Origin: Micromonospora rhizosphaerae
GTDB taxonomy: Bacteria > Actinomycetota > Actinomycetes > Mycobacteriales > Micromonosporaceae
Assembly (NCBI RefSeq): GCF_900091465.1
Contig: NZ_FMHV01000002.1
Span: 5,766,001-5,830,000 of the forward strand
Reading direction: 5' to 3'
DNA: 64,000 nucleotides
The notes under the pieces were generated by a model. That model was not told the DNA's origin. It did no database searches and was given only the letters and a program-made list of their open reading frames with translations. How positions within the stretch are numbered: position 1 is the stretch's first letter; every line of letters begins with the position of its first letter. Of this stretch, positions 8,638 through 18,070 are shown one piece after another. A program made the position numbers and the translations under genes.

Positions 8638-9585
8638 GTGGCCAACGACCTGATCGTCATGACGTGGAACGTGGAAAACCTGTTCCGGCCCGACGACACC
8701 GACCCCTCAGCCGCGGAAACCTACGCCGCGAAACTCGCCTACCTGGCCGGGCTCATCTCCGGCACCGGTGCCAACGTCGTCGCCCTGCAAGAGATCGGTT
8801 CTTCGGCAGCCGCTGAAGATCTCCGGGCCGCCCTCGGCGAGCCCTGGCAGGCGGTCGTGTCCGCCCACCCGGACGGCCGTGGAATCCGCGTCGCCCTCCT
8901 CGCCCGGCACGCCCTCACCGAGGAAGCGCAAATCATCGCGCTGCCGCAGGCCGGCCTGCCGGCGGTCCCCGACGTCGACGGCGGAACGCTCACGCACCTG
9001 GGCCGCGGAGCGGTTCAGGTCCACGTCGACTGCGGCGGGCCCGGCCTGCGGCTGCTGACCGCTCACCTCAAGAGCAAACTGCTCACCTACCCAGGCGGAC
9101 GACGCTATCCGCGCAACGAGGACGAGCGCGCCCGCGGCGCCGGCTACGCCCTGCTGCGCCGTACCGCCGAAGCCGTCGCCCTGCGCGTACACCTCAACGA
9201 CGTCCTCACCGCGGCCGCCGTCAACGGGCAGCCCGGCATGCCAACGATCCTGTGCGGGGACCTCAACGACGGACCCGACGCCGTCACCACCGTTCTGCTT
9301 GAAGGACCCGCCGACGGAGACGTCCACCGCCCCGACAAAGGCGACGCGATCCGGCTGTACAACCTCGGACGCCGCCTACCCCCAGCCCGCGCCTACTCCC
9401 GCATCTACCAGCGCCACGGCGAGCTCATCGACCACATCCTCGCCACCCGCGACCTACAGCTGCGCCTGGTCAGCATCGACTCCCTCGTCGACGACATCAC
9501 CTCCATCGGCGTGTCCACCCGAAGCCGCGAGGCTGCCATCGTGCCCGACCACGCCCCGGTCGTCGCTCGCTTCACCGGGCCATAG
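8638..9585 (+). CDS. endonuclease/exonuclease/phosphatase-family hydrolase
   Basis: A 315-residue cytosolic EEP-fold protein. Motifs in order: TWNVENLF at the N-terminus, LQEIG (metal-binding Glu) at about residue 47, LTAHLKSK, GDLNDGPD (Asp/Asn) at about residue 198, HGELIDHIL and the terminal VPDHAPVVA His. The GTG at 8638 is preferred over the ATG at 8623 because GGGAG lies just upstream of it. The enzyme probably hydrolyses phosphodiester or phosphomonoester bonds in a Mg-dependent way; substrate unknown. It stands alone, divergent from the HNH gene and convergent with the ligase. Confidence 0.88.
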   Translation: MANDLIVMTWNVENLFRPDDTDPSAAETYAAKLAYLAGLISGTGANVVALQEIGSSAAAEDLRAALGEPWQAVVSAHPDGRGIRVALLARHALTEEAQIIALPQAGLPAVPDVDGGTLTHLGRGAVQVHVDCGGPGLRLLTAHLKSKLLTYPGGRRYPRNEDERARGAGYALLRRTAEAVALRVHLNDVLTAAAVNGQPGMPTILCGDLNDGPDAVTTVLLEGPADGDVHRPDKGDAIRLYNLGRRLPPARAYSRIYQRHGELIDHILATRDLQLRLVSIDSLVDDITSIGVSTRSREAAIVPDHAPVVARFTGP

Positions 9586-9682
9586 AGCGACGGCCAGCGG
9601 TCGCCGAGGGCGTAGACGGCCGTCCTCAACCTGGGTGACTGAGGTTGTGAAGCCAGCCAGGGATTGTCGCCGGATCCGCCCG

Positions 9683-10810
9683 TCAGCCGCTCGGCGTCCC
9701 GAACGGGTCTTCACCCTCGCCAAGGAGCAGCGGCACGTCGTAGACCGACATGTCGGTCCGGGCCCTGGCGTACCGCACCCGATGGCGCCACCGCTGGTGC
9801 TCGAACGCCACGTCGGCCTCGATTTCCGCCACCACGGTCGGCTCCACCTGTACGTACCGCAGCGGCTCGGGCTGGTCCAACTGGCCCGACCAGGACGCCG
9901 GCAGCGGCTGCTGCCACGGGTGGGCCACGACGCCGCGGCGCGGCAGCCGCGGCGGCGCGAGCAGCGCGGCCAGCTCCACGGCCTGGATGGTGGTCAGGGG
10001 GTGGGTGCGGCCGGTGTATCGCAGCCGTCCCCGCCGGTCGAATCGGCCGAGCAGCACGGTCTCCGGGCTGCTGATGCTGCCGGTCACCCCACCGACGATG
10101 GCCTCCGTGACGATCCGGGTCCGGAACTTCGACCAGCCTCGCCGGCCGGGCTCGTACCGGCCGGCTAGCCGCTTGCTCACCACGCCCTCGATGCCCGCCG
10201 CGACGGTCCAGTGCAGCAACCAGTCCGACACCTGCCGCATGTCGGCCGTCTGCGGGGTCAGGGTGAGCTGCGCCGGCGCGCCGGCGAGCAGCTGCTCCAG
10301 CCGTGCCCGGCGCTCCGACAGCGGCAGGTCCAGGATCACCTGTCCTCCAGCCTCCGCGAGCAGATCGAACAGCACGTAGTGGGCGGGGCACTCGCGTGCC
10401 AGGCGCAGCAGGGCGCGGCCGGCGGTGACGCGCCGCTGCAACTGCGCGAAGTTGGTTCGGCCACGCTCCCAGACGATCAGCTCACCGTCGAGGACCACGC
10501 CTGGCGGGATGGCCGTCCGGATCGCGCGGGTGATGTCCGGGAAGTAGGTGGTCAGGTTCCGGCCGGCCCGCGATTGGAGGTACACCCCGTCGGTCTCGCG
10601 GAAGGCGATCGCCCGCCACCCGTCCCACTTCGGCTCGTGCACCAGGCCGGGGCCCTCGGGCACCGCGTCGACCGGCGCCGCGAGCATCGGCGCGACCGGC
10701 CGACGCAGCACGGGTGCCGCCGCCGCGCTTGCCCGCGGTGGGGCGGGAGTCACCTCCAGCTCCGCCCGTGCCAGCCGTGAACGCGTCTCATCATTCGTCC
10801 CCCACGTCAT
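9683..10810 (-). CDS. ATP-dependent DNA ligase (LigC/LigD-ligase type)
   Basis: A 375-residue ligase. The adenylated lysine lies in motif I EPKWDGWRAI (Lys61). LDGELIVW (motif III region), the VLFDLLAE stretch, EGVVSKRLAGRYEPG (motif IV) and WSKFRT (motif V) follow; the C-terminal third is the OB-fold domain. Unlike full LigD there is no primase or phosphoesterase domain, so it resembles the free-standing ligases used in alternative end joining or base repair in actinobacteria. The first 35 residues are Ala/Pro-rich and probably disordered. The ATG at 10810 is the only reasonable start. No Ku gene is near. Confidence 0.9.
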   Translation of the reverse strand: MTWGTNDETRSRLARAELEVTPAPPRASAAAAPVLRRPVAPMLAAPVDAVPEGPGLVHEPKWDGWRAIAFRETDGVYLQSRAGRNLTTYFPDITRAIRTAIPPGVVLDGELIVWERGRTNFAQLQRRVTAGRALLRLARECPAHYVLFDLLAEAGGQVILDLPLSERRARLEQLLAGAPAQLTLTPQTADMRQVSDWLLHWTVAAGIEGVVSKRLAGRYEPGRRGWSKFRTRIVTEAIVGGVTGSISSPETVLLGRFDRRGRLRYTGRTHPLTTIQAVELAALLAPPRLPRRGVVAHPWQQPLPASWSGQLDQPEPLRYVQVEPTVVAEIEADVAFEHQRWRHRVRYARARTDMSVYDVPLLLGEGEDPFGTPSG

Positions 10811-11409
10811 CGTGGGTACGCAGGAGGCCGTCTCGGGCGGAGATCCGCGACAACGAATCCGCCCGCGGCTCGTGCCACCGGTGGCGTTCGACCAGCCAGC
10901 GAGGGAGGACGCTGATCACGTCGCCGCCCGCGGCGCGTCGGGCCACCTACGCCCCACGCTCAGCCAGCCCCACCAGGGGAACGCCGACCTGCGCGGACTG
11001 CCCACGGCCGGCTACTCCCCCACCATGACTTCAGCGGCAGGCCGCGAACGGACCCTCTGGCGGTTCTTGCGCTACTCGCTCGTGGGCCACGGTCCGCAAG
11101 CATGGCGACAAAGCGCAGGTCCCAGGGGTGCTAGCAGGTTCGTCCATGATCAGGGCGTTTTCCACGGTGAGATGCTTCGTCCCGCCCGGTCGGCCATGAT
11201 CGTCGTGCTCCCGGCGCTGGTCTGACTCTTTATCCACCTGGCGCCTCGGCTGCCCTTCGCCTGATTTGTCGGCCGCGCCGGGTGCACGCGCCGAACGGAC
11301 GGGTGTGACCTGACAGGAGCCTGTGCAAGAGGTCCCATCACCGTGCTGTCCGTCCGCCCGACGGTGCGTGCTGCCCCGGTTGGTCACCTGGAAGGACAGC
11401 ACTCCCACC
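10811..11409 (+). other. noncoding 5' region of IS110 element, candidate bridge RNA
   Basis: About 600 bases between the ligase and the IS110 transposase with no supported gene. The distal part (roughly 11100-11409) is likely the left end of the IS110 element. Elements of the IS110 group carry a structured noncoding RNA upstream of the transposase that guides recombination; several short dyads occur here but I could not fix the RNA ends or the element boundary, because IS110 elements lack terminal inverted repeats. The proximal part (10811-11100) shows nothing I recognise. Confidence 0.4.
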
Positions 11410-12486
11410 ATGACAGATCACCAGTTCGAAGTCATCGGCGGCGTTGACACCCACGCCGATACCCACACCGCCGTGGTCATCGACGAGGTCGGCCGGATGC
11501 ATGGCCATCGCCAGTTCCCCACCACGGTGGCTGGCTACCGGGCGCTGCTGGCGTGGATGAGCGAACACGGTCCGGTGCGGTCGATCGGGATCGAGGGCAC
11601 CGGCAGCTACGGCGTCGGCCTGGCCCGCTACCTGCGCGCCCAGGGCGTGCATCTCGTGGAGGTCGACCGGCCCAACCGCAAGATGCGCCGTCAGCGCGGC
11701 AAGTCCGACCCGATCGACGCCGAAGCCGCCGCTCGGGCGGTGCTGGCCGGCACCGCGTCCACCACCCCAAAGAACCGAGACGGGCAGGTGGAGGCCATCC
11801 GGGTCATCCGCGTGGCCCGCACCTCAGCGGTGAAGTCGCGCACCGCGGCGCTCAACGCCCTGGTCGGCATGGTCCGCACCGCCCCGGAACCGTTGCGCAC
11901 CCAACTGCTGGACCTGCGCAACTCGGAGCTGATCATGACTGCTGCCGCGTTGCGGCCGGCCCTGGACATCGCCGACCCGATCGCGGCGACCAAGACCGCG
12001 ATCCGTCGGCTGGCGCGTCGCATCATCGACCTGGACCGCGAGATCCGGGCCGCCGACGTCGACCTGCAGGTGCTGCTCAAGCAGGCCGCCCCGCAGCTGC
12101 TGGAGTTGCCCGGAGTCGGCCCTGAAGTCGCCGCGCAGCTGCTCATCACCGCCGGCGACAACCCGGAGCGGATCCGCGACGAGCGGGCGTTCGCCGCACT
12201 CTGCGGGGTCTCACCCATCCCCGCCAGTTCCGGTCGCACCGACCGGCACCGCCTCAACCGAGGCGGGGACAGGATGGCCAACAGGGCGCTCTACATCGTG
12301 GCGGTCAACCGGATGCGCTGCCATCCCGAGACGCAGACCTACGTCGAGCGCCGACGCGAGCAAGGACTGAGCAACAAAGACATCTCCCGATGTCTGAAGC
12401 GGTACATCGCGCGTCAGGTCTACCCGCTGATCTTGGAATCCCTGCGCATCCGGCCCCCGTCATCCACAGCCCTCGCAGAGCTCTGA
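11410..12486 (+). CDS. IS110-family transposase (DEDD recombinase)
   Basis: A 358-residue IS110-group transposase. The N-terminal RuvC-like DEDD domain shows Asp in GGVDTHADTHT, Glu in GIEGTGSYG and the pair in SDPIDAEAAARA; a coiled region follows, and the C-terminal transposase_20 domain has the helix-hairpin-helix LPGVGPEVAAQLL, the FAALCGVSPIPASSG serine motif and LNRGGDRMANRALY. The length is normal and the frame intact, so the element may be active. The ATG at 11410 starts the conserved sequence. No target duplication can be read because the ends are not defined. Confidence 0.92.
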   Translation: MTDHQFEVIGGVDTHADTHTAVVIDEVGRMHGHRQFPTTVAGYRALLAWMSEHGPVRSIGIEGTGSYGVGLARYLRAQGVHLVEVDRPNRKMRRQRGKSDPIDAEAAARAVLAGTASTTPKNRDGQVEAIRVIRVARTSAVKSRTAALNALVGMVRTAPEPLRTQLLDLRNSELIMTAAALRPALDIADPIAATKTAIRRLARRIIDLDREIRAADVDLQVLLKQAAPQLLELPGVGPEVAAQLLITAGDNPERIRDERAFAALCGVSPIPASSGRTDRHRLNRGGDRMANRALYIVAVNRMRCHPETQTYVERRREQGLSNKDISRCLKRYIARQVYPLILESLRIRPPSSTALAEL

Positions 12487-13029
12487 CCAGCCCGGCTTGC
12501 ATTACAGGAGCATCAGCGGGCGCGGTTGTCCACAGCCTGGGGACCGCCGGTGGTGCGCCAAGGTCTCGACGGCGAAGCTGAGCTGGTCGGCGAGGCCGCC
12601 GCCCGGCTGCTGGCCACGGCCACACGCAGGTGGAGCAGCCCCAGCCGCAGGCCACCGACCACCGGTCCCCGCGTCAAGCAGCGGCGCGGGGACCGGCTGC
12701 ACGCGTACGCAGCTAACGAGCGGACCCCGGCCCGCATCCGCAACCCTTGCCAGCCTGGGCATATAGGGTGCTCGTCGCGCACGCCCCTGCCCAGAGAACA
12801 CGTACCGTCGAATGGGTGGACGTGCTGCTGCGCGGCGGGCCAAGTGGACGGGCACATCGTCCCCGGCGGCGGGGAAACCGTCCTGTGGCAGGCCTGCCTG
12901 TACGAGATCACGCCCGCGGTGGCACACCGGCGTGGACGCGACCAGGGGGTGTACCAACACCGCCCGGACTGCTGGCCATCGGGGTCCTGGTCCCGGTTCC
13001 ACCGGCCTATCGATGGTGTTGGTGGAACG
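12487..13029. other. intergenic stretch, no gene seen
   Basis: About 540 bases between the IS110 transposase and the ArsR gene. It must contain the right end of the IS110 element and the ArsR promoter. Open frames are GC-driven shadows without start signals or recognisable products. AT content rises slightly just before 13030 (around the ATCGAT at about 13010), where the ArsR promoter is expected. Confidence 0.4.
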
Positions 13030-13395
13030 ATGGAGGGCGTGGGAACTGCAAAAATGCCTGCTATCTCGCCGCTTGCTGGCGAGCCGATTAAGCGTGCCGA
13101 TGCCGAGCGGCTCGCGGGAGTGCTGAAGGCATTCGCCGACCCGGCCCGACTGCGACTACTCAGTCTGATCCAGTCCGCTCCGGAGGGCGAGGCGTCCGTA
13201 AGTGACCTCACCGCGCCGCTTGGTCTCTCCCAGCCGACCGTGAGTCATCACCTTCGGATCCTCACCGAGGCCGGCCTGCTCGAGCGCGAGAAGCGCGGCG
13301 TCTGGGCGTACTACCGCCTGGTGCCGTCCGCGATCGCGGCGATCGCCGACCTGTTGACGCCGCCCCGCAAGCGCGCGACGAAGAAGGCCCGCTGA
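13030..13395 (+). CDS. ArsR-family transcriptional repressor
   Basis: A 121-residue winged-helix regulator. After a short leader comes AERLAGVLKAFADPARLRLLSLI, the recognition helix in APLGLSQPTVSHHLRIL, and the wing REKRGVWAYYRLVP; the tail is Lys/Arg-rich. No cysteine is present, so the alpha-3 thiol metal site of ArsR/SmtB sensors is absent; it may sense through other residues or not sense metal. Start is the ATG at 13030 or the internal ATG at 13054. No transporter or arsenate reductase gene follows, so the usual target operon is missing. Confidence 0.88.
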   Translation: MEGVGTAKMPAISPLAGEPIKRADAERLAGVLKAFADPARLRLLSLIQSAPEGEASVSDLTAPLGLSQPTVSHHLRILTEAGLLEREKRGVWAYYRLVPSAIAAIADLLTPPRKRATKKAR

Positions 13396-13642
13396 TCGGC
13401 ACTGTCGAAGGCCGCACCGGTGCCCGGTCCCCACCCGTCGGTCGGCAGACCCACGCAGGACGCACCTATCCAGCGCGCTGGGCGCGTGGTGTTCAAGAAT
13501 CCCGCGGTAGCGGCGGCCCGCCCAACGTGGCGACCCGACCCGACCTGGCCGGGGCTGGAGGGCAGAACACCCGCCGTCAGGTCTTATCCCGCGCCTTGAA
13601 GCGACACCCCTGTTGGCCCGTTCCGACCCGGTAACCGTTTCC

Positions 13643-14368
13643 CTACTCAGAAATTGGCCCGGCTTGCCGGCGGCGCAGCGTGCGGATCCACCCCTGGGCG
13701 GTGTGCCGGGGCACGTCATAATGGTCGGCGACAGCCGTCACACTGCCGGCCTGCTGGTAGACCGCTTCGAGATCGGCCGGTGAGCGCCGGTACACCCGTC
13801 CCTCGCCTGCGGAGGATCCGCCGTTGGCGATCCGCTTCGTGGCCTTCGCCGCCGTAGTCGTGGCCTTGGCGCCCGTTGCGGTCTTCGGCTTGCCCGCTCG
13901 GCTGTGGGTCGCGCCGGCGCCTGAAGCCCGGGTGGCCTTCTTCGCTTTGCTTGCCCTGGTCGCCGGTGACGCCTGCTTAGGCACCACGACGTCAACCGCA
14001 CCAGCTTCCACAGGCTTACTCGTAGCCGGCTCATCCGCACCCGTGGTAGGGGCGGTGGGCTGGACCGCCGTCGGCTCGGCGGCGGGCTCACCGTCGCCGA
14101 TGGGCACGGCGCCGGCTGCGGGCGCCTCGTCGGATACGGCAATGGGCGGCGTGGCTATCGCCTGCCGCCCACCGGCGGCGGGCGCGATCGCCCTCAAGAG
14201 CAGGTCCAGGTCGACCGCGGGGATCTGGCCCGCGGTCAGCCCGTCCCCCTGCCCGGCGCGAACGACTAGTTCGGTGATGCGCGGGGTGGTGTCGTTCACC
14301 TCGACCTTCAGGGTTGTGATCGCTCGACTGGGATCGTCAGCGGCGATGGTGATGGTGTAGGAACTCAT
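13643..14368 (-). CDS. Ala/Lys-rich protein with C-terminal helix-turn-helix
   Basis: A 241-residue protein in three parts: an N-terminal beta-rich segment (SYTITIAADDPSRAITTLKV), a long low-complexity linker rich in Ala, Pro, Thr and, near residues 140-190, Lys (nucleoid-protein-like), and a C-terminal HTH (about residues 200-238: RSPADLEAVYQQAGSVTAV then HYDVPRHTAQGWIRTL). The ATG at 14368 is chosen because GGAGG precedes it; the frame runs on to 14425. Architecture suggests a DNA-binding chromosomal or regulatory protein; I do not recognise a named family. Confidence 0.65.
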   Translation of the reverse strand: MSSYTITIAADDPSRAITTLKVEVNDTTPRITELVVRAGQGDGLTAGQIPAVDLDLLLRAIAPAAGGRQAIATPPIAVSDEAPAAGAVPIGDGEPAAEPTAVQPTAPTTGADEPATSKPVEAGAVDVVVPKQASPATRASKAKKATRASGAGATHSRAGKPKTATGAKATTTAAKATKRIANGGSSAGEGRVYRRSPADLEAVYQQAGSVTAVADHYDVPRHTAQGWIRTLRRRQAGPISE

Positions 14369-14523
14369 CAAATCATGGCCTCCAATGTGGATACCGGCTG
14401 TCGCCTCATGTAAGACGTCCGGCAACGCGGCAGGAACTCCACCTGTTCACCGATTGGTGTTGGTGAAGAAAGTACCGCAGACCCCCTGAGCCGATATTTC
14501 AACCCATCACCCAGGTCGGTCGC

Positions 14524-15480
14524 TCAAGCGGTACGGCGCCGCTTGTTCTTGATCCTGTCGGCGACGGCGGTTGCGGCTTCATGGTGCAGCCGCTTGACGA
14601 CGCTCTGGTAAGTGTCGCGGGTGAGTGTCGTGGTGGAGTGGCCGAGTTGGCCGGAGACGACTTTGATGTCGACGCCGGAGGTCGAGCCCGAGGGTGGCGG
14701 CGCCGTGGCGCAGGTCGTGCAGGCGGATGGGTGGCAGCCCGACTCGTTTGACGAGGCGGCGGAAGCGTTGGGTGACGGGGTCGGGGTGCCAGGGTTTGCC
14801 GTCGGCGCGGACGAAGAACAGTCTGGTGTCTGGCCAGCCTGTGCCAGCGGCGAGGCGCCAGGCGGCGCGGCGGGCCTTGTAGGCGGTGAGCACGGCGACG
14901 GGGTCGGGGTCGGGGATCATCGCGGTTGCCGGCGTCGCTCTTGGGCCGTTTCTGGCGGGTTTCGTAGCCGCGGGTGGCGATCTGGTTGACGATGCTGACC
15001 TCGGCCTTGCCGAGGCGGACTTCGGCGTCGAGGAGGCCGCACGCTTCACCGCGGCGGGGTCTACGGTAGGCCATGAAATGCAGTAGGGGGTGCAGGTCGG
15101 GGGCGTAGTCGAGGAACTGGACGAGGAGGTCGTCGGTCCAGACCATGACCGGACCGGGGACCTCACCCGTGGCCCTCCACCTCTCGACCCGTTCCGGTTC
15201 CCACACGATCGGCTTGGCCCGAGCATTGGAAGTCTTGACCAGGGTGGCAGGGTTCGGGATGCCACTGACCACCTCGCGGGCGAGGGCGTCGTTGAACGCC
15301 TTGCGCAGGGTCGCGCGGATACGCGCGATGGTGGCAGGCCCGGTGGGTCGCACTCCTCTCACGCTGGCGCGGGTGGGCGGGGTCGGGGCTGGCTTTCGCG
15401 GTAGCCATGTCGGCGTTGCGTTTTTTGATCTTGTCGATGAGGTCTTCGATGTGGTGGGGGCGGCCAGGCCCTGTCCGCCG
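14524..15480 (-). pseudogene. decayed tyrosine-recombinase (integrase) gene
   Basis: Pieces of an integrase occur in order in different minus-strand frames: HHIEDLIDKIKKRNADMATA (from about 15480), then GVRPTGPATIARIRATLRKAF (from 15362), AGNR and PDPVAVLTAYK (switch near 14925), HDLRHGAAT (catalytic box), and after another switch near 14685 GVDIKVVSGQLGHSTTTLTR with the nucleophile in DTYQSVV, ending at 14524. So there are about three frameshifts, and the N-terminal domain is missing because the neighbouring gene ends at 15483. The gene is a relic of a second integrated element. Confidence 0.85.
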
Positions 15481-15482
15481 CG

Positions 15483-16580
15483 CTATCCGGGGCGCTTCGC
15501 CGCCAAGCCGGTGCACCGCTGTGCGGTGGCGAGCCTGTCGAGGATGCGCTGCTTGCCAACCCCGGTGGCCGGCACCGGCTGGCCGCTACCGGAGACCGCC
15601 GCCGGGACGAACTGGCTGTCCACCACTGTCCGGTCGCGTACGACCAGGTTCAGCACGCCGGAGTCCGTGCTGTGCGAATTGCCGTACCAGAGGAAGTTGC
15701 CCAGTCCGTAGTGCACGTAGGTCTGGCCCAGCCAGCCGTCGGCCAGCAGCGTGTGCGCGTGCGTACCGACCACGATGTCGGCGCCGGCCGCGGACAGCCT
15801 TCCGGCGAACGTCTTCATCTCCCCGCTCGGGCACGAATTTCCCTCGACGCCCCAGTGCATGAAGACGATGACCAGGTCGGCCTGCTCCCGCGCCGAACGC
15901 ACCGCGGCGGTGGCCCGGGCGGGATCGAACGCCATCGCCACCCCCGGTCGGGTGTCCGTCGCCCGCCACGACCCGGCCAGGTCATGCACCTGTGACATGC
16001 CGAGCACCGCGATCCGCAGCCCTCGTACGGTGGTAAACCAGGGCGCATACGCCGCGTCGGCGTCGCGGCCCGCGCCGAACACCGGGTACTGGGCTTCCGT
16101 CGCGGCGTCGAGGGTGTCGGAGAGCCCCTGCTGGCCGTAGTCGAGGATGTGGTTGTTGGCGATCGACGCCGCGTCGACCCCGGCCGCACGCAGCGCCGCG
16201 AAGGCGGTCTTCGGAGCCCGGAAGTGGTACGTCTTCGGCTGCGGGGTGCCCCGATCGGTCACCGCCGTCTCCAGGTTGACCAGCGTGACGTCGGCGTCGC
16301 GCAGCGTCGACGCGATCGCCCCGAAGGCCGTCTCCGGATCGTCGAGCAGGCGCAGGGTACGGCCGGTGAAGTGGACGTCACCGGCGAAGGCCAGCCGCAC
16401 CTCGACCGGCGCGCTCGGCTCAGGCGTCGCGGTGCCGGTGGCGGACGGCGTCGGACCCGGCGTGGCCCCGCGCCAGACCGGCGCCGGGCCGGTCGATCCG
16501 GCGGCGCATCCGGCCAGCCCGACGCCGACCGCGACCGCCGTCAGCGCCGCCAGCGAGGTAAGCGCCGTCCTGCGGATCAC
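15483..16580 (-). CDS. CapA-like metallophosphoesterase-fold lipoprotein
   Basis: A 365-residue exported protein of the CapA / PGA_cap family (calcineurin-like fold, linked to poly-gamma-glutamate capsule synthesis in other bacteria). The N-terminus is a lipoprotein signal: hydrophobic stretch then LAGCAAG, with lipidated Cys near residue 24, followed by a Pro/Thr linker. Motifs: FAGDVHFTGR, NLETAVTD, SIANNHILDYG, FMHWGVE and GTHAHTL, the metal ligands of the fold. Start is a GTG at 16580 (VIRRTALT); the long frame upstream to 17075 has no supporting signal. No capB or capC lies nearby, so the role here is open. Confidence 0.85.
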   Translation of the reverse strand: MIRRTALTSLAALTAVAVGVGLAGCAAGSTGPAPVWRGATPGPTPSATGTATPEPSAPVEVRLAFAGDVHFTGRTLRLLDDPETAFGAIASTLRDADVTLVNLETAVTDRGTPQPKTYHFRAPKTAFAALRAAGVDAASIANNHILDYGQQGLSDTLDAATEAQYPVFGAGRDADAAYAPWFTTVRGLRIAVLGMSQVHDLAGSWRATDTRPGVAMAFDPARATAAVRSAREQADLVIVFMHWGVEGNSCPSGEMKTFAGRLSAAGADIVVGTHAHTLLADGWLGQTYVHYGLGNFLWYGNSHSTDSGVLNLVVRDRTVVDSQFVPAAVSGSGQPVPATGVGKQRILDRLATAQRCTGLAAKRPG

Positions 16581-16803
16581 CCGGCCGAGGGTACGCGCTC
16601 CGGGCGACGCCCCGTGACCCGGCGGCCACCACCTACCGCCGGACCGCCGCTTACATCCAAAGTAGATGGCTAGCCGGCGGCGGCGCTTCGACATGACCGG
16701 GAAGGCTGTCTGGGAATGTTCGTGGCGTCCCGGCAGGGCGACACCCGTGTCGCGGCACGCCGGCGGAACCGGAGCCGCGGCCGGCGGCTCGTCGTTGGTG
16801 GAG

Positions 16804-17060
16804 GTGGTGGACAGGCGTACCCGAAGCGTTCTCGCCGTACTGGCCACCGCGCTGCTCGGGCTGATCGGCGGAATGGTCCTGGCCCCGGCTCCCGCGTACG
16901 CCGGCAACTGGGCGGTCACCGCGCTCGATCCGGTGCCGGACCGAGCCAGGCAAGGGGCACACGGTCGGCATGTGGGTGCTCCAGCACGGCTTCCATCCCG
17001 ACGAGGGCGACCTCGGCAAGGTCGCGCTCCGGCTGGTCGACGCGGAGGGGACGGACCAAG
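16804..17060 (+). pseudogene. truncated secreted protein with one frameshift
   Basis: The first frame reads VVDRRTRSVLAVL, a signal peptide ending APAYAG, then NWAVTALDPVPDR. The following sequence continues in a different frame (from about 16965) as VGMWVLQHGFHPDEGDLGKVALRLVD and then loses coding character near 17060. Together they resemble the start of an actinobacterial exported protein whose family has WAVT-x-LDP-x-PDR and WVLQHG-x-HP stretches. Both the frameshift and the missing C-terminal half indicate a dead gene. The sequence that follows to 17266 contains nothing I can support. Confidence 0.55.
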
Positions 17061-17266
17061 GCTCAGAAGGCCCACCGAGCAGGCTTTGGCAAATGCGACC
17101 CAAGAATGACAATCATGTCTACAGGAGGTGTACCGATAAGAGTGTCTATGGTGTTTCCCCTGAGACGACTCTCCCTAACCGTCACTCTGACGCGTAGGCC
17201 CTGAGATTCTCGCTTGACTGCCAGCGGCCCGTTCTCAGCGGGTGTCAGTAGAGCCGCCGAGAACGG

Positions 17267-17815
17267 TCAGCTCTTGGCGTCGTCCGCCGTCGGCTGTGCG
17301 AGGTTCAGCTTCGCGCCGGCGCCCAGTTCGTTGCGGATCGCGGTCGAGAGCGCATCGAACAGCTCATCAGCCTGGACATTGGCGATATGCGCTTCGGCCT
17401 CGGACTGCGGCTGGATCAGCGAGCACCGGCCGAGGACTCCGCTGAAGGCGTTGAACGCCTTCGACACCTCGGCGCTGGCGAACAACGCGCCGCGGGCGCC
17501 GAGCTTGGAGCGCTCCACCGGGCCGAGCCGGAGGTCGGGTCCCGGCGGGAAATCCGCCTGGCTGGGCCCGCGCCGTTCTTCACCGTCCCTCTCCTCGATG
17601 AGGGTGATCTCCCGGCGCGTCATAAGGTCGAGGAACCACTGCTTCTCGGCGTACGCCTCCGCCAGTATGTCGATGTACAGCTGAGCACGTTGGTCTCGCA
17701 CCCACTTGATGCGTTCGAGCTCAAGGGTCCGCTTGAAAGTCCAAACCGGTACCGCAATGGCCACTACCGCAGCGAGCAGGGCCGCACCCAACGCAATGAA
17801 TTCCCCAGCATCCAC
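17267..17815 (-). CDS. single-pass membrane protein of unknown function
   Basis: A 182-residue protein. The N-terminal helix (IALGAALLAAVVAIAVPVW, about residues 6-25) is a signal-anchor; the rest is cytosolic, helical and charged (RTLELERIKWVRDQRAQLYID, then EKQWFLDLMTRREITLIEE). Similar single-anchor proteins with a WVRDQR-type stretch are widespread in actinobacteria as unnamed genes. Start taken as the GTG at 17815 just before the anchor; the frame extends to 17926 but that part looks noncoding. Function not known. Confidence 0.65.
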   Translation of the reverse strand: MDAGEFIALGAALLAAVVAIAVPVWTFKRTLELERIKWVRDQRAQLYIDILAEAYAEKQWFLDLMTRREITLIEERDGEERRGPSQADFPPGPDLRLGPVERSKLGARGALFASAEVSKAFNAFSGVLGRCSLIQPQSEAEAHIANVQADELFDALSTAIRNELGAGAKLNLAQPTADDAKS

Positions 17816-17949
17816 GCGGGCAGGGTACGCGTGCGTGGCGATCAGATGAGACCGCGCCGCGCAGATGGTGTTGCCGACCAATAGCTCCTCGTCATGGGCG
17901 CGGTCCGCTGTGGAGGACGGCGGCACGTCGTTCGGCTGGGGTCTCTCGC

Positions 17950-17982
17950 CTGCTGTCAGTGGATCTTTCAGCTGCTGTCAGT
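17950..17982 (+). repeat. paired direct repeat, possible transposase-binding end
   Basis: CTGCTGTCAGT occurs at 17950-17960 and again at 17972-17982, spaced 22 bases start to start (two helical turns). It lies just ahead of a Mu-type transposase N-terminal fragment. Repeats containing TGTCAG at such spacing are typical of Tn7/Tn5053-like transposon ends bound by TnsB/TniA-type transposases. No inverted copy was found elsewhere in the window. Confidence 0.45.
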
Positions 17983-18070
17983 ATGGGACGGTGGGTGCAG
18001 CAAGTTCTCGGTCGATTGATGATCGTGGGCGCCATTCGTGCTGGCTCGGAACCGGGGGTGGGAGGCGGCG

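Noticed and set aside
9299..10168. A 289-codon plus-strand frame between the EEP hydrolase and ligase
   Set aside because: Antisense to the ligase and out of frame with the hydrolase; Arg/Thr/Ser-rich without a start signal.
17100..17200. A 20-codon ORF behind AGGAGG at about 17132
   Set aside because: Too short, no conservation evidence, and in a region of gene decay.
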